A stretch of DNA of 64,000 bases from Pyxidicoccus xibeiensis (GTDB taxonomy: Bacteria; Myxococcota; Myxococcia; Myxococcales; Myxococcaceae). Both the position numbers and the translations under genes were made by a program. The stretch is taken from assembly GCF_024198175.1 (NCBI RefSeq), contig NZ_JAJVKV010000005.1:992001-1056000 (forward strand). The letters are read 5' to 3'. Positions 41,766 to 51,114 of the stretch are shown here, piece by piece (position 1 is the stretch's first letter; every line of letters begins with the position of its first letter). The notes beneath the pieces are model-generated. The model was given only the letters and a program-made list of their open reading frames with translations. It had not been told where the DNA came from and did not search any database.

Positions 41766-44700
41766 ATGGGCCGTCAGACGGAGTACGAAGGAGATGCGGG
41801 ACTCGCGGTGGCCATCGTCGGCATGGCCGTGCGAGTCCCGGGCGCGGAGGACGTGGACGCGTTCTGGCGGCTGCTGCGCGGTGGCAAGGAAGGCATCTCC
41901 TTTCTCGGCGATGACGCGCTCAAGGCGCTGGGCGTGGACCCGGCCTGGCTGGCCAACCCGAACTTCGTGCGCGCCCAGCCGATGCTGGAGCGGCCCGGCC
42001 GCTTCGACGCGGCCTTCTTCGGCTACGCACCCCGCGAGGCCGAGCTGCTGGACCCGCAGCACCGCGTCTTCCTGGAGTGCGCCTGGAAGGCCCTGGAGCA
42101 CGCGGGCTACGCGCCGGGCCGGATTCCTGGCGCCACGGGCGTCTATGCCGGCTCCAGCCTGAGCAGCTACCTGCTCTTCAACCTGCTCACCCGCGCGGAG
42201 TTCCAGCAGGCCGAGGACACCTTCCCGGCCATGGTGGGCAACGACAAGGACTTCCTCGCCACGCGCGTGGCCTACCACTTCAACCTCAAGGGCCCTGCCC
42301 TCACCGTGCAGACGGGCTGCTCCACGTCGCTGGTGGCCACGCACCTCGCCTGCCAGGCACTGCTGGGCTACCAGTGCGACGTGGCGCTCGCGGGCGGCGT
42401 GTCCGTGCACATGCCGCAGCGCACCGGCTACCACTACCAGGAGGGCGGCATCACCTCCCCGGACGGCCACTGCCGCGCCTTCGATGCGCAGGGCCAGGGC
42501 ACGCTGTTCGGCAGCGGCGCGGGCGTGGTGGTGCTCAAGCGGCTGGAGGACGCGCTCAACGACGGCGACACGATTCACGCCGTCATCCGCGGCTCGGCCA
42601 TCAACAACGACGGCGCGGTGAAGGTGGGCTACACCGCCCCCGGCGTGGAGGGCCAGGCGGAGGTCATCGCCCGCGCGCAGGCCGTGGCGGAGGTGTCGCC
42701 AGACTCCATCACCTACGTGGAGGCGCACGGCACCGCCACGCCGCTGGGTGACCCCGTGGAGGTGCAGGCGCTCACCCAGGCGTTCCGCGCCGGTACCGAC
42801 AAGCGCGGCTTCTGCGGCCTGGGCTCGGTGAAGACCAACGTGGGCCACCTGGACGCCGCGGCCGGTGTCACGGGCCTGGTGAAGACGGTGCTCTCGCTGG
42901 AGCACGGCGAGCTGCCGCCCAGCCTGAACTACGAGAAGCCCAACCCGCGCATCGACTTCGAGGGCAGCCCCTTCTACGTCAACGCCTCGCTCAAGCCCTG
43001 GCCCGAGGGCACCACGGCCCGGCGCGCGGGCGTCAGCTCGTTCGGCATCGGCGGCACCAACGCGCACGTCATCCTGGAGGAGGCGCCGGCCACGAAGCCT
43101 GGCGACGCGGCGCGGCCGTGGCAGCTCCTGGTGATGTCCGCGAAGACGCCTTCCGCGCTGGAGGCCCAGGCCTCGGCCCTGCTGGCGCACCTGGAAGCGC
43201 ACCCGGAGCAGGCGCTCGCGGACGTGGCGTGGACGCTCCAGGCGGGCCGCAAGCCCATGGAACACCGTCGCGTGGTGGTGTGCCAGGGCCGCGAGGACGC
43301 CCTGCGCACGCTGGCCTCGAAGGACCCGCAGCGCACCTTCACGCTGGCCCCGGGCAGCACCGCGCCTGGCGCCGTCTTCATGTTCCCCGGCGGCGGCGCG
43401 CAGTACCCGGACATGGGCCGGGGGCTCTATGCCTCCGAGAAGGTCTTCCGCGCGGCGGTGGACAAGTGCTGCGAGCTGCTGCGGCCCCGGCTGGGCTTCG
43501 ACCTGCGGCCGGTGATGTACCCGGACGCGGCGCAGGCGGCGGACGCGGTGCAGAAGCTCAAGCGCACCTCGCTGGCACTGCCCGCCCTCTTCACCGTGGA
43601 GTACGCACAGGCGCAGCTGTGGCAGTCCTGGGGCCTGAAGCCCGAGGCGCTCATCGGCCACTCCCTGGGCGAGTACGCGGCGGCGTGCCTCGCGGGCATC
43701 TTCTCGCTGGAGGACGCGCTGGCGCTGGTGGTGCTGCGCGGCAAGTTGTTCGAGGAACTGCCCGGTGGCGGCATGCTGAGCGTGCCGCTGCCCGAGGCCG
43801 AGGTCCGCCCGATGCTGGGTGCCACGCTGTCGATGGCCGCGGTGAATGGCCCGTCGCAGTGCGTGGTGGCCGGCACGGTGGAGTCGATTGAGACGCTGGC
43901 CGCCGAGCTGACGAAGCGCGAGGTGGAGTTCCGCCACATCCCCATCGATGTGGCGGCGCACTCGCACCTGGTGGAGCCCATCCTGGCGCGCTTCCAGGCA
44001 TTCGTCGGGACGCTGAAGCGCAACGCGCCGTCGCTGCCCATCGTCTCCAACGTCACCGGCACGTGGATGACGCCCGAGGAGGCGGTGGACCCGGCGTACT
44101 GGACGCGGCACCTGCGGCAGACGGTGCGCTTCGGTGACGGCGTGCGCACGCTGGCCGCGCAGTCCGGCCGCGTCTACGTGGAGGTGGGCCCGGGCCGTAC
44201 GCTGGGCACGCTGGCGCGGCTGCAGCTCACGGGGCCCAAGGCGCCCGCGGTGCTGTCCTCGCTGCGCCACCCGCAGGACCCGATGGGCGACGACGAGTTC
44301 CTCACCACCGCGCTCGGCCGGCTGTGGGCCGCGGGCCTGGAGGTGGACTGGAGCGCCGTCCACGGTGGCGCCCGGCGGCTGCGCGTGCCGCTGCCCACCT
44401 ACCCCTTCGAAGGCCAGGACTACTGGCTCGCGCCCGAGGCCGCCTCGTCGCGCCGCAAGGGCGTGGCGCGCAAGAGCGCGGACGTGGCGGGCTGGTTCTA
44501 CCTGCCCTCGTGGCAGCGCGCGCCGCTCCCGCTGCCCAAGGCGGGCCCGGTGGAGCCGCGGGGCTGGCTCGTCTTCCAGGATGCGGGCGGCGTGGGCTCG
44601 GCGCTCGCGGACCGGCTGGAGCGGCAGGGCCACTCCGTCGTGCGCGTCAGCCCCGGCACCCGCTTCAACGTGGAGACGGAGCACCACTTCACCGTGGACC

Positions 44701-46319
44701 CGCGCGAGCGCGAGGACCTTTCGAGCGTGCTGCGCTCGCTGAAGGCGCGCGACTTCAAGCTGGAGCGCGTGGTGTACCTGTGGAGCCTGGACGTGCCCCC
44801 GGACGCGGCGGCACTCCCCGCCGGAGCGCGCTTCGAGGAGGCCCAGGAGCGCGGCTACTTCGGCGTGCTGCGGCTGTCGCAGGCCCTGGCCGGCGCGGAG
44901 CTGGCCGGTACGGTGGAGCTGACGGTGGTGGGCCGCGAGGCGCTGGAGGTGGAGAGCGCGGACGCGGTGGCTCCCGAGCGCGCCCCCCTGGCGGCGCTGT
45001 GCAAGGTCATCGCGCAGGAGCAGGACACCCTGGCCTGCCGCTACGTGGACCTGCGCGCCCCGGTGGCGACGGCCGCGGACGCGCTGCTGCGCGAGGTGAC
45101 GTCCGGCTCCCACGAGCCCGTGGTGGCCTGGCGCGGCGCGCACCGGCATGTGCAGACGTACGAGCCGCAGCGCCTGGAGGCAGATGCCCCGGCGGCACGG
45201 CCCCTCAAGGCACGCGGCGTGTACCTCATCACCGGCGGCCTGGGCGGCGTGGGCCTGCTGCTGGCGGAGCACCTAGCGCGCACGCATCAGGCCCGGCTGG
45301 TGCTGGTCGGCCGCTCGGGCGCTGCGGACGCGGATGGCCGCCGCCAGCGCGCGGTGCAGGCGCTGGAGGCCCTGGGCGCGGAGGTGCTGGTGGTCCGCGC
45401 GGACGTGGCGGACGAAGCCCAGCTTCGCGCGGCGCTCGCGGAGGCGGAGGCCCGCTTCGGCACGGTGGATGGCGTCATCCACGCGGCCGGTCTCGCGGGA
45501 GACGGCGCGGTGGCGCTGCTCGGCGGGCTGGACCCCTCCACCTGCGCGCCCCACTTCCGCGCGAAGGTGCATGGCACGTACGCGCTGGAGGCGGCGCTGG
45601 CGGGCCGCACGCTGGACTTCGTCCTGCTGGTGTCCTCCAACGCCGCCGTGCTGGGCGGCCTGGGCCTGGCGGCGTACGGCGCGGCCAACGCCTTCCTGGA
45701 CTCCTTCGCGGCGTCGCGCTCGCGTGACGGCCAGTCGCGCTGGCTGAGCGCCAACTGGGACGGGTGGCCGGTGGCCGCCGAGGGCGAGCGCGCGGTGCAG
45801 ACGAGCATCGACCAGTTCGCCATGTCCCGCGACGAGGCGCTGGAGGCCTTCCGCCGCGTGGTGGAGCTGCCGCTCGCCGGGCAGGTGGTGGTGTCCACCG
45901 GCAACCTGGACGCGCGCCTGGCGCAGTGGGTGCGGCGCGAGGGCGCGGCGGCGAAGAAGGACTCCGCGGGCGGCGCACTGCATGCGCGGCCCACGCTGGG
46001 CACCGAGTACGTGGCGCCCACCGACGAAGTCGAGCACGCCCTGGCCCGGGTGTGGCAGGAGCAGCTGGGGTTGGAGCAGCTGGGCATCCACGACAACTTC
46101 TTCGACCTGGGGGGCAACTCGCTCCTGTGGCTGAAGATTGTCGGGCGGCTGAAGCGCGAGCTGGGGCGGGACGTCCCCCTCACCTCCGTCTTCGAGGCGC
46201 CGACGGTGGCCACGCTCGCGAAAAAGCTGGGACAGACGGCCGCCGTGGAGCCTCCTACCTTCGAGGCCAGCCAGAGCCGCGGCGCCCAGCGAAGGGAGCG
46301 GCGCAGCCGCCGTGAGTAG
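41766..46319 (+). CDS. type I PKS module 1: KS-AT-KR-ACP
   Basis: 1517 residues, 6 bp after the previous stop. KS (15-440) has Cys185 (QTGCSTS), His321 (EAHGTA) and His361 (TNVGHL). AT (~537-850) has active Ser633 in GHSLGEY. At the usual specificity site it reads VAAHS (729-733) instead of HAFH (malonyl) or YASH (methylmalonyl), so the extender unit is uncertain. A KR structural half begins at WFYLPSWQ; the catalytic half (~1152-1330) has TGGLGGVG and Tyr1304 in AAYGAAN, so it looks active. ACP Ser1452 is in GGNSLL. No DH or ER. Result: one ketide extension with a beta-hydroxyl. The C-terminus is Arg-rich (RGAQRRERRSRRE). Fed by the PCP of the preceding gene. Confidence 0.93.
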   Translation: MGRQTEYEGDAGLAVAIVGMAVRVPGAEDVDAFWRLLRGGKEGISFLGDDALKALGVDPAWLANPNFVRAQPMLERPGRFDAAFFGYAPREAELLDPQHRVFLECAWKALEHAGYAPGRIPGATGVYAGSSLSSYLLFNLLTRAEFQQAEDTFPAMVGNDKDFLATRVAYHFNLKGPALTVQTGCSTSLVATHLACQALLGYQCDVALAGGVSVHMPQRTGYHYQEGGITSPDGHCRAFDAQGQGTLFGSGAGVVVLKRLEDALNDGDTIHAVIRGSAINNDGAVKVGYTAPGVEGQAEVIARAQAVAEVSPDSITYVEAHGTATPLGDPVEVQALTQAFRAGTDKRGFCGLGSVKTNVGHLDAAAGVTGLVKTVLSLEHGELPPSLNYEKPNPRIDFEGSPFYVNASLKPWPEGTTARRAGVSSFGIGGTNAHVILEEAPATKPGDAARPWQLLVMSAKTPSALEAQASALLAHLEAHPEQALADVAWTLQAGRKPMEHRRVVVCQGREDALRTLASKDPQRTFTLAPGSTAPGAVFMFPGGGAQYPDMGRGLYASEKVFRAAVDKCCELLRPRLGFDLRPVMYPDAAQAADAVQKLKRTSLALPALFTVEYAQAQLWQSWGLKPEALIGHSLGEYAAACLAGIFSLEDALALVVLRGKLFEELPGGGMLSVPLPEAEVRPMLGATLSMAAVNGPSQCVVAGTVESIETLAAELTKREVEFRHIPIDVAAHSHLVEPILARFQAFVGTLKRNAPSLPIVSNVTGTWMTPEEAVDPAYWTRHLRQTVRFGDGVRTLAAQSGRVYVEVGPGRTLGTLARLQLTGPKAPAVLSSLRHPQDPMGDDEFLTTALGRLWAAGLEVDWSAVHGGARRLRVPLPTYPFEGQDYWLAPEAASSRRKGVARKSADVAGWFYLPSWQRAPLPLPKAGPVEPRGWLVFQDAGGVGSALADRLERQGHSVVRVSPGTRFNVETEHHFTVDPREREDLSSVLRSLKARDFKLERVVYLWSLDVPPDAAALPAGARFEEAQERGYFGVLRLSQALAGAELAGTVELTVVGREALEVESADAVAPERAPLAALCKVIAQEQDTLACRYVDLRAPVATAADALLREVTSGSHEPVVAWRGAHRHVQTYEPQRLEADAPAARPLKARGVYLITGGLGGVGLLLAEHLARTHQARLVLVGRSGAADADGRRQRAVQALEALGAEVLVVRADVADEAQLRAALAEAEARFGTVDGVIHAAGLAGDGAVALLGGLDPSTCAPHFRAKVHGTYALEAALAGRTLDFVLLVSSNAAVLGGLGLAAYGAANAFLDSFAASRSRDGQSRWLSANWDGWPVAAEGERAVQTSIDQFAMSRDEALEAFRRVVELPLAGQVVVSTGNLDARLAQWVRREGAAAKKDSAGGALHARPTLGTEYVAPTDEVEHALARVWQEQLGLEQLGIHDNFFDLGGNSLLWLKIVGRLKRELGRDVPLTSVFEAPTVATLAKKLGQTAAVEPPTFEASQSRGAQRRERRSRRE

Positions 46320-46375
46320 GGACGGCCTGTCGTCCGCCCCCGCCTCACGAGCTACGAGATTCAGGAGTGACTGAC

Positions 46376-49300
46376 GTGGACACGAAGCTGCCGCTGGACA
46401 TCGACGACGCCGACATCGCCATCATCGGCATGGCCGGACGTTTCCCAGGCGCACGGGATGTGGCCGAGCTGTGGGCCAACGTGCGCGGCGGGGTGGAGTC
46501 CATCAGCCACTTCACCCGCGAGGAGTGCCGCGCGGCCGGAGTGCCCGAGGAGCAGCTGGAGGACCCGTCCTACGTGCGCGCCGCGGCCGTGCTGCCGGAG
46601 CCGGAGTCCTTCGACGCGGCCTTCTTCGACATGCCGCCGCGCGAGGCGGAGCTGACGGACCCGCAGCACCGCGTCTTCCTGGAGGTGTGCTGGGAGGCCC
46701 TGGAGCAGGCGGGCTACTCGCCCCGCGACTACCCGGGCTCCGTGTCGGTGTACGGCGGCGCCACGCTCAACACGTACCTGCTCATGAACCTGGCGCGCAA
46801 CCCGCGCATGCTCGCGTCGTTCGAGCCGGTGCAGGTGAACATCGGCAACGGCGGCGACTTCCTGGCCACCCGCGTCTCGTACAAGCTCAACCTGCGCGGC
46901 GCGAGCCACACCGTGCAGAGCGCGTGCTCCACGTCGCTGGTGGCGGTGCACCAGGCCTGCCAGAGCATCCTCAACGGCGAGTGCGACATGGCGCTCGCGG
47001 GTGGCGCGTCCGTCAACGTGAGCTTCTTCCACGGCTACCGCCACGCGGACGGCGGCATGGCGTCCCCGGACGGGCGCTGCCGGCCCTTCGACGCGAAGGC
47101 CCAGGGCACGCTGTTCGGCAGCGGCGCGGGCGTGGTGGTGCTCAAGAAGCTGCGCGCCGCGGTGGAGGACGGAGACACCGTCCATGCCGTCATCAAGGGC
47201 TCGGCCATCAACAACGACGGCTCGCTGAAGGCGGGCTTCACGGCGCCTGGCGTGGAAGGGCAGGCGCAGGTGGTGGCCGAGGCGCTCGCCGCGGCCGGTC
47301 TGGACGCGGACGCCATCAGCTACATCGAGGCGCACGGCACCGCCACGCCGCTGGGCGACCCCATCGAGGTGCAGGCGCTCACCAAGGCCTTCCGCGCCAC
47401 CACCCAGCGGCGGCGCTTCTGCGCGCTCGGCTCGGTGAAGGGCAACGTGGGCCACCTGGACGCGGCCGCCGGTGTCACCGGCCTGCTGAAGACGGTGAAG
47501 GCCCTGGAGCACGCCGAGCTTCCGCCCAGCCTCCACTACGAGCGGCCCAACCCCGCCATCGACTTCGACGGCAGCCCTTTCTACGTCAACGCCGCCCTCA
47601 AGCCCTGGCCTGCTGGCGCCTCGCCCCGGCGCGCGGGCGTCAGCTCCTTCGGCGTGGGCGGCACCAACGCGCACGTGGTGTTGGAAGAGGCCCCCAGGCT
47701 CCCGGCCACCGCGCCGTCGCGTCGTACGTGGCACCTGCTGCCCGTCTCCGCGCGCACGCCCACGGCTCTGGAGTCCGCCACGCAGCGCCTCACGGACGCG
47801 CTGCGGAGTCAGCCGGGCGTGAACCTGGCCGACGTGGCGTGGACGCTCCAGGCCGGACGCCAGCGCTTCGCGCACCGCCGCTTCGTGCTGGTGAAGAGCG
47901 CGGAGGACGCGGTGGAGGCGCTGTCGCAGCCGCAGGGCGCGCGCGTGCTCACCGAGTCCCAGGACGCGGTGGACCGGCCGGTGGCCTTCCTCTTCCCCGG
48001 CCAGGGCTCGCAGCACGTGGACATGGGCCGCGCGCTGTACGAGTCGGAGCCGGTGTTCCGCGCCGAGGTGGACCGGTGCGCGGAAGTCCTGAAGCGGCAC
48101 CTGGACGGGCTGGACCTGCGCACGGTGCTGTACCCCAAGCCCGAGGCCGCCGAGGAGTGCGGGAAGAAGCTGGCGCAGACGTCGCTCACCCAGCCCGCGC
48201 TGTTCGTCCTCGAGTACGCCACCGCGCGCCTGTGGATGTCCTGGGGCGTGAAGCCCGCCGCGATGCTGGGCCACAGCATCGGTGAGTACGTGGCCGCGTG
48301 CCTGGCGGGTGTCCTCACCGTGGAGCACGCGCTCCAGCTGGTGGCCGCGCGCGGGCGGCTGATGCAGGGCCTGCCGTCCGGCGCCATGCTGGCGGTGCCG
48401 CTCTCCGAGGACGAGGTGCAGCCCTACCTCGCCTCCGGGCTGAGCCTGGCCGCCATGAACTCGCCGATGCAGTGCGTGCTGTCCGGCACGCACGCGGCGG
48501 TGGAGGCGGTGCAGAAGCAACTCAAGGACGCGGGCGTGCAGAGCCACGTGCTGGTGACGTCGCACGCGTTCCACTCGTCGATGATGGACCCCATCCTCGA
48601 CGCCTTCACCGCCCAGGTCGCCGCGGTGCCGCTGAAGCCGCCCACCCTGCCCTTCGTCTCCAACGTCACCGGCACCTGGATTACCGCCGAGCAGGCGACG
48701 AGCCCGCGCTACTGGGCCCAGCACCTGCGCGGCGCGGTGCGCTTCGCGGACGGCCTGCACGCCCTCTTCTCCGACCCCAAGCGCGTGCTGCTGGAGGTCG
48801 GCCCCGGCCAGGTGCTCGGCCGGCTGGCGAAGCGGCACCCGGGCTACACACCGGCGCGCGCCGTGCTGCCCTCCATGCCTCCGCCGCAGGACACCGCGCA
48901 GCCAGGGGCCGCGCCGCTCGCGTACGAGACGCTCGGCCGGCTCTGGCAGGCGGGTGCGACGGTGGACTGGAAGGGCTTCCACGGCACGGAGCGCCGCCGC
49001 CGCGTGCCGCTGCCCACCTACCCCTTCGAGCGGCAGCGCTTCTGGGTGGAGCCCGCCGCGGAGGCGCCTGCGCCCACCGTGCAGGCCGCGAGTGACAGCG
49101 CCACGCCGCAGGCACAGCTCCCGATGGAGCAGTGGTTCTACGTACCGTCCTGGAAGCGCGCGCCCCTGCCGCCCGTGGCCGCCGCGAAGGAGACCTCGCG
49201 CCGCGTCTGGCTGGTCCTCGAGGACGCGGTGCCCGCCGCCGAGGCCGTGCTGGCCTCGGAGCCGCCGGGGCTCGGTGAAGAGCGCGTGCTGGTGCGCGTC

Positions 49301-51088
49301 CGGCCGGGCCTGGGCTTCGCCCGGAATGGCGAGCGGGACTTCACCGTGGCGCCAGGCTCGGTCTCCGACTTCGGGCTGCTGCTGGGCGCGCTGCGTGACA
49401 CGGGCCTGCTCCCGGACGCGGTGCTCCACCTGTGGAGCCTCACCCGCGAGCTTCCCGCCTCCTTCCTCCACGCCCTGCCCCTCGGCTACCAGAGCCTGGT
49501 GGCCCTGGCGCGAGCGCTGGCCGAGCACGCGCCGGAGCGGCCGGTGGGCGTCTGGGTGGTCACCAACCACCTGCATGACGTGACGGGCGACGAGGTGCTG
49601 GCCCCGGAGAAGGCCACCCTGCTGGGCCCCTGCCGCGTGGTGCCGCAGGAGCACCCGCACCTGACCTTCCGCAACGTGGACGTCGTGCTGCCCGCCGACG
49701 GCGCGCAGCTGTCCGAGGCCACCGTGCGGGCCCTGCGCGCCGAGCTGCGCGCCTCCAGCTCGGATGCCGTCGTCGCGCTGCGCGGACAGCACCGCTGGGC
49801 CCAGTCCGTGGAGCCGGTGCGGCTGCCCCCCGCCTCCCACCCCGTGGTGCGGGACGGCGGCGTGTACCTCGTCACCCATGGCCTGGGCGGCATGGGGGCC
49901 ATGCAGGCCCTGGCGCTCGCGAAGGGTGCGACGGGCGTGAAGCTGTCCTGTGTGGAGGCCCCCGGCTTCCCCGCGCAGGAGACGTGGGACGCGTACCTCG
50001 CCGCCCACCCCGCCACGGACGCGCTCGCGCAGCGCATCCGCCGTGCGAAGGCGCTGCAGACACTGGGCGCCGAGGTGGCCGTGCTGGAGGCCGACCTGGG
50101 CCAACTGGAGTCGATGCGGGCGGCCGTGGACGCAACGGTGGCGCGCTTCGGCGCGCTGCACGGTGTGGTGCATGGCGCGTGGCTGCCCCCGGACCGGGTA
50201 GCGCGGCTCGTCTCCGAGACGGATGACGCCGTGAGCGCGTGGCACTTCGAGCCTCGCGCGCGGGGCCTGGCCATGCTGGACGCGGCGCTGGGTGACCGGC
50301 CGCTGGACTTCCGCGCAGTGGGCTCGTCGGTGTCGGCGGTGCTGGGCGGCGTGGCCACCGTGGCGCACGCGGCCGCGAGCCTCTTCCAGGACGCCTTCGC
50401 CCAGGCCCGCTCGCGCGAGGGACGCCGCTGGCTGAGCCTGGGCTGGGACGTGGTGCGCGTGGAGGACTATGGCGCGCACCCCGGCACGCGCGGCGCGGAG
50501 CTGGACCGGCTGGCCCTCCTGCCCGAGCAGGGCGCCGAGGCCTTCACCCGCGCGCTCGCGCATGCCACCGGCCCCTACGTGGCGGTGTCCACGCATGACC
50601 TGGCCGCACGCCTGAGCCGCTGGGTGGCTCCCCGCGAGGCGGCACCGTCCGCACCGGCGGGAGCCGAGGTCGACACCTCCGCGCGCCCGCTGCACGCGCG
50701 CCCCGCCAGCCTGCGCAGCGCGTACGTGGCGCCGACGACCGAGCTGGAGCGCACGTTGGTGGACCTGTGGCAGCAGTCGCTGGGCGTGGCGCCCATCGGC
50801 ACGCAGGACAACTTCTTCGAGCTCGGCGGTGACTCGCTCATCGCCGTGCAGCTCAGTGACCGGCTCAAGCGGAAGCTGCGCGTGGACGTGCCTGCCTCCA
50901 GCCTCTACGAAGGCGTCACCGTGCAGGCCCTGGCCGCGCTGCTCGCGCCTCCCGAGGCAGGCCCTGGCGCGGCGGCCACCGAGGCGGAGGAGCGGGAGTC
51001 CGCGCTCCAGCGCCGCAAGCAGAACCTCCAGCGCCAGCGCTCACGCCGGCGCGCCGACGACGACGAGGACGCTGAGGCCGGCAGCTAG
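46376..51088 (+). CDS. type I PKS module 2: KS-AT-(inactive KR)-ACP
   Basis: 1570 residues if the GTG at 46376 is used (AGGAG eight bases upstream); a GTG at 46367 is too close to that site. KS has Cys184 (QSACSTS) and both His motifs. AT has Ser634 (GHSIGEY) and HAFH at 730-733, i.e. malonyl-CoA. The KR Rossmann motif is altered to THGLGGMG, and where active copies show Y-x-x-x-N this one has H1331-A-A-A-S1335. Both catalytic Tyr and Asn are lost, so no reduction is expected and the beta-keto group should remain. ACP Ser1487 in GGDSLI. The tail QRRKQNLQRQRSRRR then an acidic end (ADDDEDAEAGS). It sits 56 bp after module 1. Confidence 0.92.
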   Translation: MDTKLPLDIDDADIAIIGMAGRFPGARDVAELWANVRGGVESISHFTREECRAAGVPEEQLEDPSYVRAAAVLPEPESFDAAFFDMPPREAELTDPQHRVFLEVCWEALEQAGYSPRDYPGSVSVYGGATLNTYLLMNLARNPRMLASFEPVQVNIGNGGDFLATRVSYKLNLRGASHTVQSACSTSLVAVHQACQSILNGECDMALAGGASVNVSFFHGYRHADGGMASPDGRCRPFDAKAQGTLFGSGAGVVVLKKLRAAVEDGDTVHAVIKGSAINNDGSLKAGFTAPGVEGQAQVVAEALAAAGLDADAISYIEAHGTATPLGDPIEVQALTKAFRATTQRRRFCALGSVKGNVGHLDAAAGVTGLLKTVKALEHAELPPSLHYERPNPAIDFDGSPFYVNAALKPWPAGASPRRAGVSSFGVGGTNAHVVLEEAPRLPATAPSRRTWHLLPVSARTPTALESATQRLTDALRSQPGVNLADVAWTLQAGRQRFAHRRFVLVKSAEDAVEALSQPQGARVLTESQDAVDRPVAFLFPGQGSQHVDMGRALYESEPVFRAEVDRCAEVLKRHLDGLDLRTVLYPKPEAAEECGKKLAQTSLTQPALFVLEYATARLWMSWGVKPAAMLGHSIGEYVAACLAGVLTVEHALQLVAARGRLMQGLPSGAMLAVPLSEDEVQPYLASGLSLAAMNSPMQCVLSGTHAAVEAVQKQLKDAGVQSHVLVTSHAFHSSMMDPILDAFTAQVAAVPLKPPTLPFVSNVTGTWITAEQATSPRYWAQHLRGAVRFADGLHALFSDPKRVLLEVGPGQVLGRLAKRHPGYTPARAVLPSMPPPQDTAQPGAAPLAYETLGRLWQAGATVDWKGFHGTERRRRVPLPTYPFERQRFWVEPAAEAPAPTVQAASDSATPQAQLPMEQWFYVPSWKRAPLPPVAAAKETSRRVWLVLEDAVPAAEAVLASEPPGLGEERVLVRVRPGLGFARNGERDFTVAPGSVSDFGLLLGALRDTGLLPDAVLHLWSLTRELPASFLHALPLGYQSLVALARALAEHAPERPVGVWVVTNHLHDVTGDEVLAPEKATLLGPCRVVPQEHPHLTFRNVDVVLPADGAQLSEATVRALRAELRASSSDAVVALRGQHRWAQSVEPVRLPPASHPVVRDGGVYLVTHGLGGMGAMQALALAKGATGVKLSCVEAPGFPAQETWDAYLAAHPATDALAQRIRRAKALQTLGAEVAVLEADLGQLESMRAAVDATVARFGALHGVVHGAWLPPDRVARLVSETDDAVSAWHFEPRARGLAMLDAALGDRPLDFRAVGSSVSAVLGGVATVAHAAASLFQDAFAQARSREGRRWLSLGWDVVRVEDYGAHPGTRGAELDRLALLPEQGAEAFTRALAHATGPYVAVSTHDLAARLSRWVAPREAAPSAPAGAEVDTSARPLHARPASLRSAYVAPTTELERTLVDLWQQSLGVAPIGTQDNFFELGGDSLIAVQLSDRLKRKLRVDVPASSLYEGVTVQALAALLAPPEAGPGAAATEAEERESALQRRKQNLQRQRSRRRADDDEDAEAGS

Positions 51089-51114
51089 CGACCGCCCTCG
51101 CTCCCCACACCCCC

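Noticed and set aside
35193-45272. A minus-strand open frame of over 3300 codons opposite NRPS1 and PKS1
   Set aside because: It is a by-product of GC-rich third-position codon bias in the plus-strand genes. Its sequence is low-complexity (His/Arg/Gln/Ala-rich) and shows no domain, while the plus strand has complete NRPS/PKS motifs.
46361-50695. Long minus-strand open frame opposite PKS2
   Set aside because: Same antisense artefact: composition typical of a shadow frame and no recognisable motif.
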